Assembly (NCBI GenBank): GCA_051883095.1
Contig: JBJETB010000088.1
Coordinates: forward strand, 1 to 64,000
Direction: 5' to 3'
Source: SUG1106 sp051883095
Lineage (GTDB): Bacteria; Bacillota; Clostridia; Peptostreptococcales; Anaerovoracaceae
Length of the DNA: 64,000 nucleotides
The translations under genes and the position numbers were made by a program. Under the pieces are notes generated by a model, which ran no database searches, was not told the origin of the DNA, and worked only from the letters and a program-made list of their open reading frames with translations. Shown piece by piece: positions 32,869 to 42,550 of the stretch. How positions within the stretch are numbered: position 1 is the first letter of the stretch; the number at the start of each line of letters is the position of its first letter.

Positions 32869-33879
32869 ATGTATAATCATAAAAAAATTGGTGTTATCGG
32901 TGCAGGAAGTTTCGGTACAGCACTTGCCATGGTACTGGCAGGAAAGGGACATAGTGTCACTGTCTGGGCCAGAAAGAAGGAACAGATCGATAATATAAAA
33001 CAGACTGGAGAAAACAGCCGATATCTTCCCGGAGTAAAGCTTCCGGAAAAGATAGAATTCACCGATAATCTCAGGGAGGCTGCAGAAGGAAGAGATTACC
33101 TTCTGTTTGCTGTACCTGCCCAGAGCTTCAGAGGTGTTCTAAAGGACGCAGCGGTCTTCTTCGACCATTCAGTTCCTGTAATAAACGTTGCCAAGGGAAT
33201 AGAGAAAGGAACGCTGCTTCGTCTTTCGCAGGTGGCAGAGGAAATTATGCCGGATATAAGATATGCTGCACTGTCGGGACCTTCTCATGCGGAGGAGGTG
33301 GCAAGACAGCTTCCTACCACAGTAGCTGTTGCAGGTAAAGATCACGACCTTGCCATGGAAGTTCAGGAAGTATTCTTTACTGACAGATTCAGAGTATATA
33401 CAAATGAGGATCTGGCAGGAGTGGAACTGGGCGGTGCTCTTAAAAATATAATTGCTCTGGGAGCAGGTATTTCCGATGGGCTTGGATTCGGCGACAATGC
33501 CAAAGCCGCAATGATGACAAGAGGCATCACCGAGATGACAAGACTGGGGCTTACCATGGGTGCAGAGATGAAGACATTTTCGGGTCTTACAGGGATAGGA
33601 GACCTGATTGTAACCTGCACCAGCATGCATTCCAGAAACAGACGCTGCGGCATACTTATAGGCGAGGGAGTAAATCCTGATGAAGCTACCGGCAGAATCG
33701 GAATGGTGGTGGAGGGAATTTCCACTGCTGAAGCTGCTTATGTACTGGCGCAGAGGTATAATATAGACATGCCTATAACCGAGAGTATATATAAAGTGAT
33801 TCACGGTGAAATGGATGCCCGCAGTGCGGTGGCATATCTTATGGGCAGAGAAATGAAAAACGAAATGCATATCATTTGA
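32869..33879 (+). CDS. gpsA: glycerol-3-phosphate dehydrogenase [NAD(P)+]
   Basis: 336 residues: GVIGAGSFGTALAMVLA NAD site, ALSGPSHAEEVARQLPT, ALKNIIALGAGISDGLGFGDNAKAA split across about 185-205, and the SRNRRCG segment. It reduces dihydroxyacetone phosphate to glycerol-3-phosphate, the substrate of PlsY. ATG at 32869 follows TTGGAGAATAGA, 12 bp after plsY. Confidence 0.95.
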   Translation: MYNHKKIGVIGAGSFGTALAMVLAGKGHSVTVWARKKEQIDNIKQTGENSRYLPGVKLPEKIEFTDNLREAAEGRDYLLFAVPAQSFRGVLKDAAVFFDHSVPVINVAKGIEKGTLLRLSQVAEEIMPDIRYAALSGPSHAEEVARQLPTTVAVAGKDHDLAMEVQEVFFTDRFRVYTNEDLAGVELGGALKNIIALGAGISDGLGFGDNAKAAMMTRGITEMTRLGLTMGAEMKTFSGLTGIGDLIVTCTSMHSRNRRCGILIGEGVNPDEATGRIGMVVEGISTAEAAYVLAQRYNIDMPITESIYKVIHGEMDARSAVAYLMGREMKNEMHII

Positions 33880-33908
33880 TATTTTGACAGAAAGGGTAGA
33901 CCAGATAA

Positions 33909-35246
33909 TTGGAAAAGAAATTTCATATTACCACCTTCGGATGCCAGATGAACGAGCATGATGCGGAGACTATTGCGGGGATGCTCATGGAAAGAGGCTA
34001 TGTGCAGACGAAGGAAAGAAAAGATGCTGATATTGTCATATTCAATACGTGCAGCATCAGAGAGAATGCGGATAAGCGTTTTTTCGGGACATTAGGACAG
34101 CTTAAAAGAAAGAAGATGGAGCAGCGTGATAATTTTACTGTCTGCGTATGCGGATGCATGATGCAGCAGCAGCACATCATAGATACGCTGAAGGCTAAAT
34201 ATCCCTGGGTGGATGTTATTTTCGGAACTCATAACATACATGAACTGCCTGAACTCCTTGACAATCTGTATAACGAAAAGCAGAAACAGCTTTCCGTATG
34301 GCCCGAGGGCGGAGACATCGTAGAAGGATTACCTGCAGAGAGGCTTTTCAGGCATAAAGCATTCGTGAACATAATGTATGGCTGCAACAATTTCTGCACC
34401 TATTGCATTGTTCCTTACACGAGAGGCAGAGAACGCAGCAGGAAGCCTGAGGATATTATACGGGAAATACAAGAGCTGGCTGCTGACGGAGTGAAGGAAG
34501 TGACGCTCCTTGGTCAGAATGTCAATTCGTATAAGGGAGAGAGCGAAACAGGACTTGGAACCTGTGACTTTACCGACCTGATATATCTCATTGACAAGGT
34601 TGATGGCATAGAACGCATCCGTTTTATGACCAGCCATCCCAAGGACCTTTCGGATAAGCTGATAAAGGCATTTGGAGAGTGCAAAAAACTGTGTCACTAT
34701 TTTCACCTGCCTGTTCAGGCCGGTTCCAGCAGAGTCCTGAAGCAGATGAACAGACGATATACCAGGGAGGATTATATTGAACTGGTAAGAAAGCTTAGGG
34801 AAGTGGATCCGGACATGGCGATTTCGACGGACATTATAGTAGGCTTTCCGGGAGAGACTGAGGAAGAGTTTGAAGAAACTCTGAGTCTGTGTGAGGAGGT
34901 AAGGTATGATTCGGCCTTTACCTTCCTGTATTCGGTGAGAACGGGCACACCTGCTGCGAAATATGCAGACCAGATTCCTGAGGAGGTTAAACACGAAAGA
35001 TTCAACAGGCTTGTAGATGTAATCAACAGAATTTCTGCGGAAAAAAATGCAGCTTATGTAGGCAGAATTGAGAAAGTTCTGGTGGATGGACCTTCTAAAA
35101 CAAATTCAAAGACCTACGGAGGCAGAACTGAGACTTTCAAGCTGGTCAACTTCCAGGGATCACCGGAGATGGCAGGCAAACTGGTAAATGTGAGAATTAC
35201 TGCATCAAACACCTTCAGCCTGGAAGGTGAGGTTGTTTCAGAATAA
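33909..35246 (+). CDS. miaB: tRNA-2-methylthio-N6-dimethylallyladenosine synthase
   Basis: 445 residues with a TTG start behind AGAAAGGG. N-terminal UPF0004 domain with auxiliary cluster Cys (TTFGCQMNEHD, FNTCSIRE, CGCMMQQ), radical SAM CNNFCTYC (Cys159, 163, 166) and a C-terminal TRAM domain. LTSHPKDLS-type and VGFPGETEEEFEET segments fit MiaB rather than MtaB or RimO. It methylthiolates A37 of tRNAs reading UNN codons. Confidence 0.94.
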   Translation: MEKKFHITTFGCQMNEHDAETIAGMLMERGYVQTKERKDADIVIFNTCSIRENADKRFFGTLGQLKRKKMEQRDNFTVCVCGCMMQQQHIIDTLKAKYPWVDVIFGTHNIHELPELLDNLYNEKQKQLSVWPEGGDIVEGLPAERLFRHKAFVNIMYGCNNFCTYCIVPYTRGRERSRKPEDIIREIQELAADGVKEVTLLGQNVNSYKGESETGLGTCDFTDLIYLIDKVDGIERIRFMTSHPKDLSDKLIKAFGECKKLCHYFHLPVQAGSSRVLKQMNRRYTREDYIELVRKLREVDPDMAISTDIIVGFPGETEEEFEETLSLCEEVRYDSAFTFLYSVRTGTPAAKYADQIPEEVKHERFNRLVDVINRISAEKNAAYVGRIEKVLVDGPSKTNSKTYGGRTETFKLVNFQGSPEMAGKLVNVRITASNTFSLEGEVVSE

Positions 35247-35284
35247 AGCTAATTAGTGTTAATTGGGGAAAGGAAATTCAAGAA

Positions 35285-37078
35285 ATGAATATTTTTTCAG
35301 TCATCAAACTCCTGGGTGGATTGGCAATGTTCCTCTACGGAATGGAGGTTATGGGAGACGGACTAAAGAACCTGTCCGGTTCCGCTCTTAAAAGTGTTCT
35401 GGGAAAGGCAACCCAGAATGTAGTGATGGGAGTTATTACGGGCATGCTTGTTACAGCGGTAATACAGAGCTCCACTGCAACCATAGTTCTTACTGTAGGT
35501 CTTATAAGTGCAGGTATCCTTAACCTTAAGCAGGCTGTCAGCATAGTAATGGGAGCAAACATAGGCACAACCATAACGGCTCAGATTATCAGACTTATGG
35601 ACATTGACTCCTCTGGAAGTATGATACTGGAATTTTTTAAACCTGATACACTGGCTCCGTTGGCAACAATAGCAGGAATCATTCTTTTAATGTTTATAAA
35701 GACTCCAAAGAGTAAGACTCCAGGTGAAATTGCCATCGGTTTCGGTGTGCTTTTTTCAGGTCTTTTAAATATGACTGCTGCTGTAGAGCCACTGGCTGAG
35801 TCAGATGCTTTCATAGATCTCATGCAGAGGTTCAGCGACAGACCGATTCTGGCCATAGGTGTAGGCCTGCTGATAACTGTAATAGTGCAGAGTTCATCTG
35901 CTACAGTCGGCATGATTCAGGCCATTTCCGTTACAGGCGCAATGTCATTCAACCTGATATATCCTCTGATTATGGGTATAAACCTGGGTACCTGTGTTAC
36001 TACAGCAATGGTATGTTCAATCGGCTCATCTAAAGATGCGAAGAGAACGGGTATTGTTCATATAATTTTCAATGTGCTCGGAACGATTTTATTCATGGTG
36101 GTGATGTCCATAATCAAAGCTGCAGGCGGTTTCCCTGAACTCTGGAACAGTGTGGTAAACAGCGGAGACATAGCAAACTTCCAGACTATATTCAATCTGG
36201 TGACAGCTGTTGTACTGGTGCCTTTTGCAGGAGTTCTGGTTAATGTTTCCCTTAAGATTATCAAGCCTGAACCTTCTGACGCAGAGGACAGAGCAGACCT
36301 TGCGGTTCCTGACGAGAAGCTTTTCCAGGTGCCTGCTATGGCTCTTGACGAATCCAACAAGGCTATCACTCATATGGGAGAGGTTGCACTCAAGAACCTG
36401 AAGCGCAGCTGCAAGCTGGTTGAGAGATATGATGAAGGCAGAGTAAATGTTATAAACGAAAATGAAGATAATCTGGATATGTTCACTGACTCCATGGACA
36501 GCTATCTGGTTAATCTGTCAGGCTATGTGGAGTCTGAACATGATAATCAGCATATTAACATACTTATGCAGGCAAGCACCAACTTTGAACGAGTTGGAGA
36601 CCACGCTGTAAATATCATGGAAGTAGCACAGAAAATCAATGCAGAAAAACTGGAACTGTCAGAGATTGCTGTAAAAGAGCTTAACATTGTCGAGCAGGCA
36701 GTCATGGAGATTACAGATATCACTGTTGAGGCATTCAGAACTCTTGACAGCGTTAAAGCGAGAAATATCGAGCCTCTGGAAGAGGTTATCGATGACATGG
36801 TAGTAAAACTGAAGGATCGTCATGTGGATCGTCTTAAAAAAGGTCAGTGCACTACTCCAAACGGCATGGCATTCATTGATCTCATCACCAATCTGGAAAG
36901 AGTTGCAGACCAGTGCTCCAACATTGCTCTGCTGATTATGGGATACAGCGACAGTGCTATTATCGGAAATTATCACGGCTATCTGAAAGAACTGCATAAG
37001 GGCGGCGAAGTAAACTACGATGCTGAACTTGCAAGAAGAAAGGATCAGTATCTTGAACAGCTCAACAGCCTGATGTAA
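35285..37078 (+). CDS. Na/Pi cotransporter family protein with PhoU-like domain
   Basis: 597 residues. Two repeats of the Na/Pi-II symporter family: QSSTATIVLTVGL (about 60) and QSSSATVGMIQAI (about 203), flanked by membrane helices to about residue 320; residues about 350-560 form a PhoU-like helical bundle (NFERVGDHAVNIMEVA, NLERVADQCSNIALLI). Imports phosphate with sodium; the PhoU part probably regulates it. It is the last gene before the hairpin at 37118. Confidence 0.92.
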   Translation: MNIFSVIKLLGGLAMFLYGMEVMGDGLKNLSGSALKSVLGKATQNVVMGVITGMLVTAVIQSSTATIVLTVGLISAGILNLKQAVSIVMGANIGTTITAQIIRLMDIDSSGSMILEFFKPDTLAPLATIAGIILLMFIKTPKSKTPGEIAIGFGVLFSGLLNMTAAVEPLAESDAFIDLMQRFSDRPILAIGVGLLITVIVQSSSATVGMIQAISVTGAMSFNLIYPLIMGINLGTCVTTAMVCSIGSSKDAKRTGIVHIIFNVLGTILFMVVMSIIKAAGGFPELWNSVVNSGDIANFQTIFNLVTAVVLVPFAGVLVNVSLKIIKPEPSDAEDRADLAVPDEKLFQVPAMALDESNKAITHMGEVALKNLKRSCKLVERYDEGRVNVINENEDNLDMFTDSMDSYLVNLSGYVESEHDNQHINILMQASTNFERVGDHAVNIMEVAQKINAEKLELSEIAVKELNIVEQAVMEITDITVEAFRTLDSVKARNIEPLEEVIDDMVVKLKDRHVDRLKKGQCTTPNGMAFIDLITNLERVADQCSNIALLIMGYSDSAIIGNYHGYLKELHKGGEVNYDAELARRKDQYLEQLNSLM

Positions 37079-37109
37079 TGTGTCTTTTGACTGATGAACA
37101 TTTAAAAAA

Positions 37110-37139
37110 GTAATATCAAACCCCTCCGCATCATATATT
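37110..37139 (+). promoter_or_regulatory. candidate sigma-E promoter of spoIVA
   Basis: GTAATAT (37110-37116), 15-bp spacer, CATATATT (37132-37139) resembles the mother-cell sigma-E pattern (ATA ... CATACANT), as expected for spoIVA. Transcription would begin near 37146, inside the loop of the hairpin at 37118-37171. Confidence 0.45.
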
Positions 37140-37171
37140 CATAAAAAAAGCAGGGTTATGCGGAGGGGTTT
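37118..37171 (+). terminator. hairpin: terminator of the upstream operon and masking of the spoIVA ribosome site
   Basis: AAACCCCTCCGCAT (37118-37131) pairs perfectly with ATGCGGAGGGGTTT (37158-37171), followed by TTATG. The 3' arm contains GGAGGGG, the spoIVA ribosome binding site 5 bases before the ATG. A transcript arriving from upstream will be stopped or have the site paired; one starting in the loop lacks the 5' arm. Confidence 0.75.
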
Positions 37172-37173
37172 TT

Positions 37174-38649
37174 ATGATAAATAAATCAATATATGAAGAA
37201 ATCGGCATCAGATCCGGAGGAGACATATACATTGGGGTGGTAGGTCCTGTCAGAACCGGTAAATCCACATTCATAAGACGATTTATGGATATTATGGTTC
37301 TGCCGGTGATAAATGACAGGTACGAAAAAACAAGAGTAACTGATGAGCTGCCACAGAGCGGCGAAGGCAGAACGATAACCACAACTGAACCGAAATTTAT
37401 ACCGCCTGATTCTGTACTGATATCGACTCCGAGCGGCGCGAATCTTAAAGTGCGTCTTGTTGATTGTGTGGGATATATGGTTCCGGGAGTACTTGGAGAT
37501 AAGGAATATGGGAATGAGAGAATGGTTTCCACACCATGGCAGGATGAAAAAATTCCTTTTACCAGGGCTGCTGAAATGGGAACAGAAAAAGTTATAACAG
37601 AGCATTCTGTGGTCGGAATTGTAGTGACAACTGACGGATCTTTCGGCGATATACCGAGAAAAAATTTTAAAGAAGCTGAGGAAAGGACGATTGATCAGCT
37701 GAAGACCCTGGGAAAGCCTTTTGTCACTGTTTTAAATTCTTCAGAACCGGATAGTGCCAGATGTATTGAACTGGCCGGAAAACTTAAGGAAAAATACGAC
37801 GTGCCGATTATTCCTCTCAACTGCCAGAGAATGAACGAAGGGGATTTTGACAGACTTTTCGGACATCTGATAAATCAGTTCCCGTGCTGCCAGATTGATT
37901 TCAAGCTTCCCGGATATCTGGAGGCACTCACAGGTACTCACTGGATAAAGGCAACAATAATAGAAAGTGTTAAGAACTGGATGGGAACCTTTGAAACCAT
38001 AGGTGAAGCTATGGAAAGCTGTCACGGCATAGCTGACGGCAGGATAGTAAAAGAAATAAAAATAGTCAGAGCGGATATGGCACATGGGGTCCTTACATTG
38101 GAACCGCAGCTGGATGAAAATTTGTATTATAAGGTTATTGAAGAACTTATGGGAGCACCTGTCTCCGATGACAGCCAGCTTTTTATGCTTCTAAAAGAGT
38201 ATGCACAGGCCAAGGTGGCATATGACTGCATAAAGAGTGCTCTGGAGGAAGCCCGGAGAACAGACTATGGTATAGTGGCACCTAAGCTTTCAGAAATGGT
38301 TCTGGAAAAACCGGAGGTATTCAAACAGGGAAGCAAGTATGGAGTGAGAATGAAGGCCAAGGCTCCATGTCTTCACATAATAAGAACGGACATAACCACA
38401 GAGGTTTCTCCGGTGGTGGGCACAGAAAGTCAGTCGGTAGACCTGGCAAACCTTCTTACTGAACAGTTCGGAAGCGAAGAAGATATATGGGAAACAAATC
38501 TTTTTGGAAAATCCCTGAAGGAAATGGTTACGGAACAGATGGAGAGCAAGGTAAATAATGTACCGGAAGCGCTTAGAGGCAAAGTACAGCGTTCACTTCA
38601 AAAAATAAGTGATGAGGGCAAGGATTATTTTATCTGCATAATACTTTAG
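37174..38649 (+). CDS. spoIVA: stage IV sporulation protein A
   Basis: 491 residues, the normal length. GPVRTGKSTFIRRFMD Walker A, TTTEPKFIP, VDCVGYMVPG, and the C-terminal region ending YFICIIL match SpoIVA, the ATPase that polymerises around the forespore to start coat assembly. Its presence marks the organism as an endospore former. The start is fixed by GGAGGGG within the hairpin arm. Made in the mother cell, it should depend on sigma-E. Confidence 0.96.
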   Translation: MINKSIYEEIGIRSGGDIYIGVVGPVRTGKSTFIRRFMDIMVLPVINDRYEKTRVTDELPQSGEGRTITTTEPKFIPPDSVLISTPSGANLKVRLVDCVGYMVPGVLGDKEYGNERMVSTPWQDEKIPFTRAAEMGTEKVITEHSVVGIVVTTDGSFGDIPRKNFKEAEERTIDQLKTLGKPFVTVLNSSEPDSARCIELAGKLKEKYDVPIIPLNCQRMNEGDFDRLFGHLINQFPCCQIDFKLPGYLEALTGTHWIKATIIESVKNWMGTFETIGEAMESCHGIADGRIVKEIKIVRADMAHGVLTLEPQLDENLYYKVIEELMGAPVSDDSQLFMLLKEYAQAKVAYDCIKSALEEARRTDYGIVAPKLSEMVLEKPEVFKQGSKYGVRMKAKAPCLHIIRTDITTEVSPVVGTESQSVDLANLLTEQFGSEEDIWETNLFGKSLKEMVTEQMESKVNNVPEALRGKVQRSLQKISDEGKDYFICIIL

Positions 38650-38669
38650 TTTGAGCACAAAATATCCCT

Positions 38670-40055
38670 ATGGAAAAGATTAGGGAACAGAAAAATACGA
38701 TTATCGTATGTGTGATAACAGCATTTATAACAACTTTCATGGGAAGCGCTCTGAACCTTTCAATTCCGGATTTGGAGAAGGAATTTGGGGTAGGAGCGCA
38801 GACCGTAGGATGGGTTGTCACTATATATATGCTTACATGTTCAGCACTGGCGGTGCCTTTCGGACGGCTTGCCGACAGAGTTGACAGAGTATTAATTCTA
38901 AGGACAGGCATTCTCATTTTTTCTGCAGGCTCACTGAGTGCGGTCATCTCCCGCAGTATGGGGATGTTTCTTTTATTCCGATTGATGCAGGGTATAGGTG
39001 CTTCAATGATTTTCAGTACCAATATTGCAATTCTGGCTGCAGCTTTTGATGAAAAAGAAAGAGGAAGAGTTCTGGGATATGCCACATGTGCCACATATGC
39101 CGGGCTTTCAGCCGGACCTGTAATTGGTGGAATTCTTAATCAGCATTTTGGATGGAGAGCGATTTTTTTAGTTACCGCTTCAATAACGGCTGTTGCCTTT
39201 TGTGGCGCGGTTCTCAAGCTTCCAAAAGGTTCCGGAATGGAGTATTCATCATCTGAAAAAGTTAAACCTGTGACTGATTATGCTGGAAACATTCTTTTTG
39301 TCATGTCTATGGTGATGTCCATGTACGGTCTTTCAGCTTTTAAAAATAATGTTTTAGCCCCTTTCATTCTGGTGGCGGGGCTTTTTTTGTTTATTATATT
39401 TATAAGGACGGAAAAAAGGGTGGCAAATCCTGTGGTTGATATAAGAATGTTTTGCAGTAATCTTCCTTTTACATTGTCATGCTTTGCAGCCACAGTTAAT
39501 TACGGCTCCAATTTTGCCATATCTTATCTAATGTCAATATATCTTCAGTTGGTAAAAGGAATGTCCTCCCAATGGACGGGGATTGTGCTGGCAGTAAGCA
39601 CAGTGATTATGGCAATACTTTCTCCTTGGGTTGGACGGCTTTCGGACAGAGTGTCGCCTAACAGAATATCAGCCGCCGGGATGGCGTTTTGCGCGGTGGC
39701 TTTGGGATTATTTACATTTGTAAGGAAGGATTCGTCTCTGACGCAAACAATTATTACCCTTGCTCTCTCCGGATTAGGTTTCGCTTTGTTCTCGACGCCT
39801 AATACAAATGCTGTAATGTCCTGCGTAAAAAAGGAGGATTATGGTACTGCTTCTTCAATTCTGTCCACAATGCGTTCTCTGGGACATACAGCAAGTATGT
39901 CAGCAGTTACGGCGATTTCGGGAATATATATGGGCAGCGACAGCATGGGGGAGGCACCACAGGAAATGCTGATGAAAACTCTTCACGTTTCCTTCGCAAT
40001 ATTTACTTTTTTATGTATACTTGGAATTTTTATGGCGGCAAAGCGAAAAGTGTGA
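38670..40055 (+). CDS. MFS transporter, drug:H+ antiporter-2 (EmrB/QacA-like)
   Basis: 461 residues and about 14 membrane helices. GSALNLSIPDLEKEFG start, LADRVDRVLILRTG motif A, LFRLMQGIGASMIFSTN motif C area and GPVIGGILNQHFGWRAIF are DHA2 features. It should export drugs or toxic compounds by proton antiport. The ATG lies 20 bp after spoIVA with no clear ribosome site, so the start is uncertain. Confidence 0.85.
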   Translation: MEKIREQKNTIIVCVITAFITTFMGSALNLSIPDLEKEFGVGAQTVGWVVTIYMLTCSALAVPFGRLADRVDRVLILRTGILIFSAGSLSAVISRSMGMFLLFRLMQGIGASMIFSTNIAILAAAFDEKERGRVLGYATCATYAGLSAGPVIGGILNQHFGWRAIFLVTASITAVAFCGAVLKLPKGSGMEYSSSEKVKPVTDYAGNILFVMSMVMSMYGLSAFKNNVLAPFILVAGLFLFIIFIRTEKRVANPVVDIRMFCSNLPFTLSCFAATVNYGSNFAISYLMSIYLQLVKGMSSQWTGIVLAVSTVIMAILSPWVGRLSDRVSPNRISAAGMAFCAVALGLFTFVRKDSSLTQTIITLALSGLGFALFSTPNTNAVMSCVKKEDYGTASSILSTMRSLGHTASMSAVTAISGIYMGSDSMGEAPQEMLMKTLHVSFAIFTFLCILGIFMAAKRKV

Positions 40056-40097
40056 TATGATAAAATGTATTAAACCTTAATCTTAGGAGGTATTAAA

Positions 40098-41120
40098 ATG
40101 GAGAACAAACTGCAGTATTATATAAGAGTTTTTAAGGGCGCAAGCTTTCAGAAGTTTTTTAAGGTGCTGGACAATGCTCATACCAGATCAGGTAAGAATA
40201 AAGCTGTGCTTTTCTGTGATATGCTTTATTCAATGGCAAGATACGGAGCTGGGTATAATGACTATGTGACATTTGAGTTCTGGAATCTCAACAGCAAGCA
40301 GAGGGATACTTATCTTACAAGATTCAGAAGCAAAAAGCTTATGATGTTCATGAATGATCACAGTTATGCCCACATATTTAATAATAAAAATGAGTTCAAC
40401 GAAGTTTTTAAGGATTTTATCGGAAGGGAATGTCTCGACCTTGAAACCGCATCTGATGATGATATAAAGAATTTTTTCAGGAGCCGCAAAAAAATATTCG
40501 CCAAGATGAAAGATCTCAGCTGCGGCATAGGCTGCGAGCTTCTGGAGACAGAAAAATTCGAGGATGCTGAGGCTTTCCTGAAATATATACGTGAAAAAGG
40601 CTTTGCTACTATCGAAGATGTTATCGAGAACCATCCGGATGTAGCCAAGTTATATCCGTTCTCTGTCAACACCATCAGGATTATAACAATGCTGGATGCA
40701 AAGGGTGAGCCTCATTGCCTCTATGCTGTATTCAAAATGGGTAAGGATGGCAGAGTAGTTGATAACTACGGCCTCCACGGACCGGTTGACATGGAAACAG
40801 GAGAATTTCTGTTCCCTGCTCATTCAGGCGATACTACTGCAGGCATACATTACACTGAACATCCTTACAGCCATATCAAGCTTGTAGGTTACAAGGTGCC
40901 ATACGTTAAAGAAGCTGTTGAGCTTGCAAAGAAGGCGGCTACAGTGGTTCCTCAGATGCGTTATGTGGGATGGGACGTAGCTATAACTCCGACAGGTCCT
41001 GTAATTATCGAAGGAAACAACTACTGTGCTCATGACTTCTGGCAGCTTCCGGGACAGACTCCGGGAGGCATAGGCATTCTGCCTAAGATCAAGGAAGTTG
41101 CTCCTGAATTTAAATATTAA
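40098..41120 (+). CDS. ATP-grasp protein, sugar-transfer-associated type
   Basis: 340 residues. The C-terminal two thirds follow the ATP-grasp plan of the ATPgrasp_ST family: SVNTIRIITMLDAKGEPHC, FKMGKDGRVVDNYGLHGP, GWDVAITPTGPVIIEGNNYC (metal-binding Asp...Glu-x-Asn). Such enzymes form an amide or ester bond using ATP and are often found with cell-surface polymer genes. It lies 35 bp before murT/gatD and is probably cotranscribed, which suggests a cell wall or amidation role. AGGAGG upstream. Confidence 0.8.
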   Translation: MENKLQYYIRVFKGASFQKFFKVLDNAHTRSGKNKAVLFCDMLYSMARYGAGYNDYVTFEFWNLNSKQRDTYLTRFRSKKLMMFMNDHSYAHIFNNKNEFNEVFKDFIGRECLDLETASDDDIKNFFRSRKKIFAKMKDLSCGIGCELLETEKFEDAEAFLKYIREKGFATIEDVIENHPDVAKLYPFSVNTIRIITMLDAKGEPHCLYAVFKMGKDGRVVDNYGLHGPVDMETGEFLFPAHSGDTTAGIHYTEHPYSHIKLVGYKVPYVKEAVELAKKAATVVPQMRYVGWDVAITPTGPVIIEGNNYCAHDFWQLPGQTPGGIGILPKIKEVAPEFKY

Positions 41121-41155
41121 TAAAAAACAACACATATTGAAAGGACCATTTAAAA

Positions 41156-42550
41156 ATGGGTAAACTTAGATATTTTATTGCACTCTGGGCTGCTAAACTG
41201 TCAATAGTAGCTTTGAAAATAACAAGACATAATGGTACGAACTTTCCGGGAGTTCTGGCTCTGAAAATATGCCCTCAGTTTCTGAAATATGCGGACAAGC
41301 CGGAAAAGATCATTGCGGTTACAGGAACCAACGGCAAAACCACAGTATGCAACATGCTTCTGGACATGCTGACCATGGACGGACATAAGGTTCTGAACAA
41401 TAAGATGGGTTCCAACATTAACTCAGGAATTGCTTCAAGCCTTATCTACGGCAGCAGCATATTGGGAAAGTGTAAATATAAGATAGGTGTATTCGAGGTG
41501 GATGAAAGATCTGCCCTCAGAGTGTACCCGTATATGAAACCGGATTATATGCTTATTACAAACCTTTCCCGGGATTCTATCATGAGAAACGGACATCCGG
41601 AATACATAGCCGGAATATTGACAAAGTATATCCCGCGTTTCACTAAACTGGTTCTTAATGCCGATGATCTGATTTCTTCAGCCGTAGCACCTGAAAACAG
41701 CCGTGTCTACTTTGGAATCGAAAAAATGCCGGGAGACGTTAAGGAGTGCATCAACTTAATCAATGACATGCAGATTTGTCCTGAATGTCACAGCAGACTG
41801 AAATATGAATATCTGAGATATAATCATATCGGTAAGGCTTTTTGTCCGGAGTGCGGATTTAAGGCACCGCAGTATGACTACGCAGGAATCAATGTAAGCC
41901 TGGATGATATGAAAATAGAAGTGCGCGATAAAGAAGGAACGGGATGCTACAGGCTTCTCAATGAGAGCGTATTCAATATTTACAACGTGGTATCCGCTGT
42001 AGCGCTTCTTCGTGAAATGGGATATTCACACGAAAAAATCCAGGGATTTTTTGAAAAGCTTAATATTGTAGGAAGCAGATTCGACGAGGAGCATGTAGGA
42101 GATAAGACATTGTACAGGCTACTTGCAAAGGAAAAGAATGCTTTTGCCACATCTCGTGTCTTTGACTACATTTCAACTTTGCCGGGAGATAAGGAAATAA
42201 TCCTTATGAACAGCTGCCAGGGAGATATGAAGCACTGGTCAGAAAACACCTGCTGGCTTTACGACTGCGATTTTGAATTCCTCAACCGTGATGAAATAAA
42301 GAATATAGTACTTTGCGGACCGAGACGCCTGGACCACAGGCTGAGACTCTTACTTGCAGGAGTGCCGGAGGACAAGCTTTCCTATGCCGAAAAAGAGACA
42401 GATGCACCTGATAAGCTTAAGTTTTTTGATAACGATAATGTATTCGTTCTCTACGGAACGGACTCTATAGCACTGGGAAAGAAAGTTGCTGACAGAGTGC
42501 TTGATATGATGAAGAAGGGCACTGCCGAAGAAAAAGGAGGCGATGAGTAA
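41156..42550 (+). CDS. murT: lipid II isoglutaminyl synthase, MurT subunit
   Basis: 464 residues of a Mur-ligase-like ATPase: VTGTNGKTTVCNMLLDML P-loop (about residue 57), EVDERSALRVYPYMKPDYM, a four-Cys zinc ribbon CPECHSRLKYEY...FCPECG (about 203-235), and the DUF1727 C-terminus with MNSCQGDMKHWSENTCWLYDCDFE. With GatD it amidates glutamate in lipid II. Its stop overlaps the next gene by one base. ATPase residues look intact. Confidence 0.92.
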   Translation: MGKLRYFIALWAAKLSIVALKITRHNGTNFPGVLALKICPQFLKYADKPEKIIAVTGTNGKTTVCNMLLDMLTMDGHKVLNNKMGSNINSGIASSLIYGSSILGKCKYKIGVFEVDERSALRVYPYMKPDYMLITNLSRDSIMRNGHPEYIAGILTKYIPRFTKLVLNADDLISSAVAPENSRVYFGIEKMPGDVKECINLINDMQICPECHSRLKYEYLRYNHIGKAFCPECGFKAPQYDYAGINVSLDDMKIEVRDKEGTGCYRLLNESVFNIYNVVSAVALLREMGYSHEKIQGFFEKLNIVGSRFDEEHVGDKTLYRLLAKEKNAFATSRVFDYISTLPGDKEIILMNSCQGDMKHWSENTCWLYDCDFEFLNRDEIKNIVLCGPRRLDHRLRLLLAGVPEDKLSYAEKETDAPDKLKFFDNDNVFVLYGTDSIALGKKVADRVLDMMKKGTAEEKGGDE

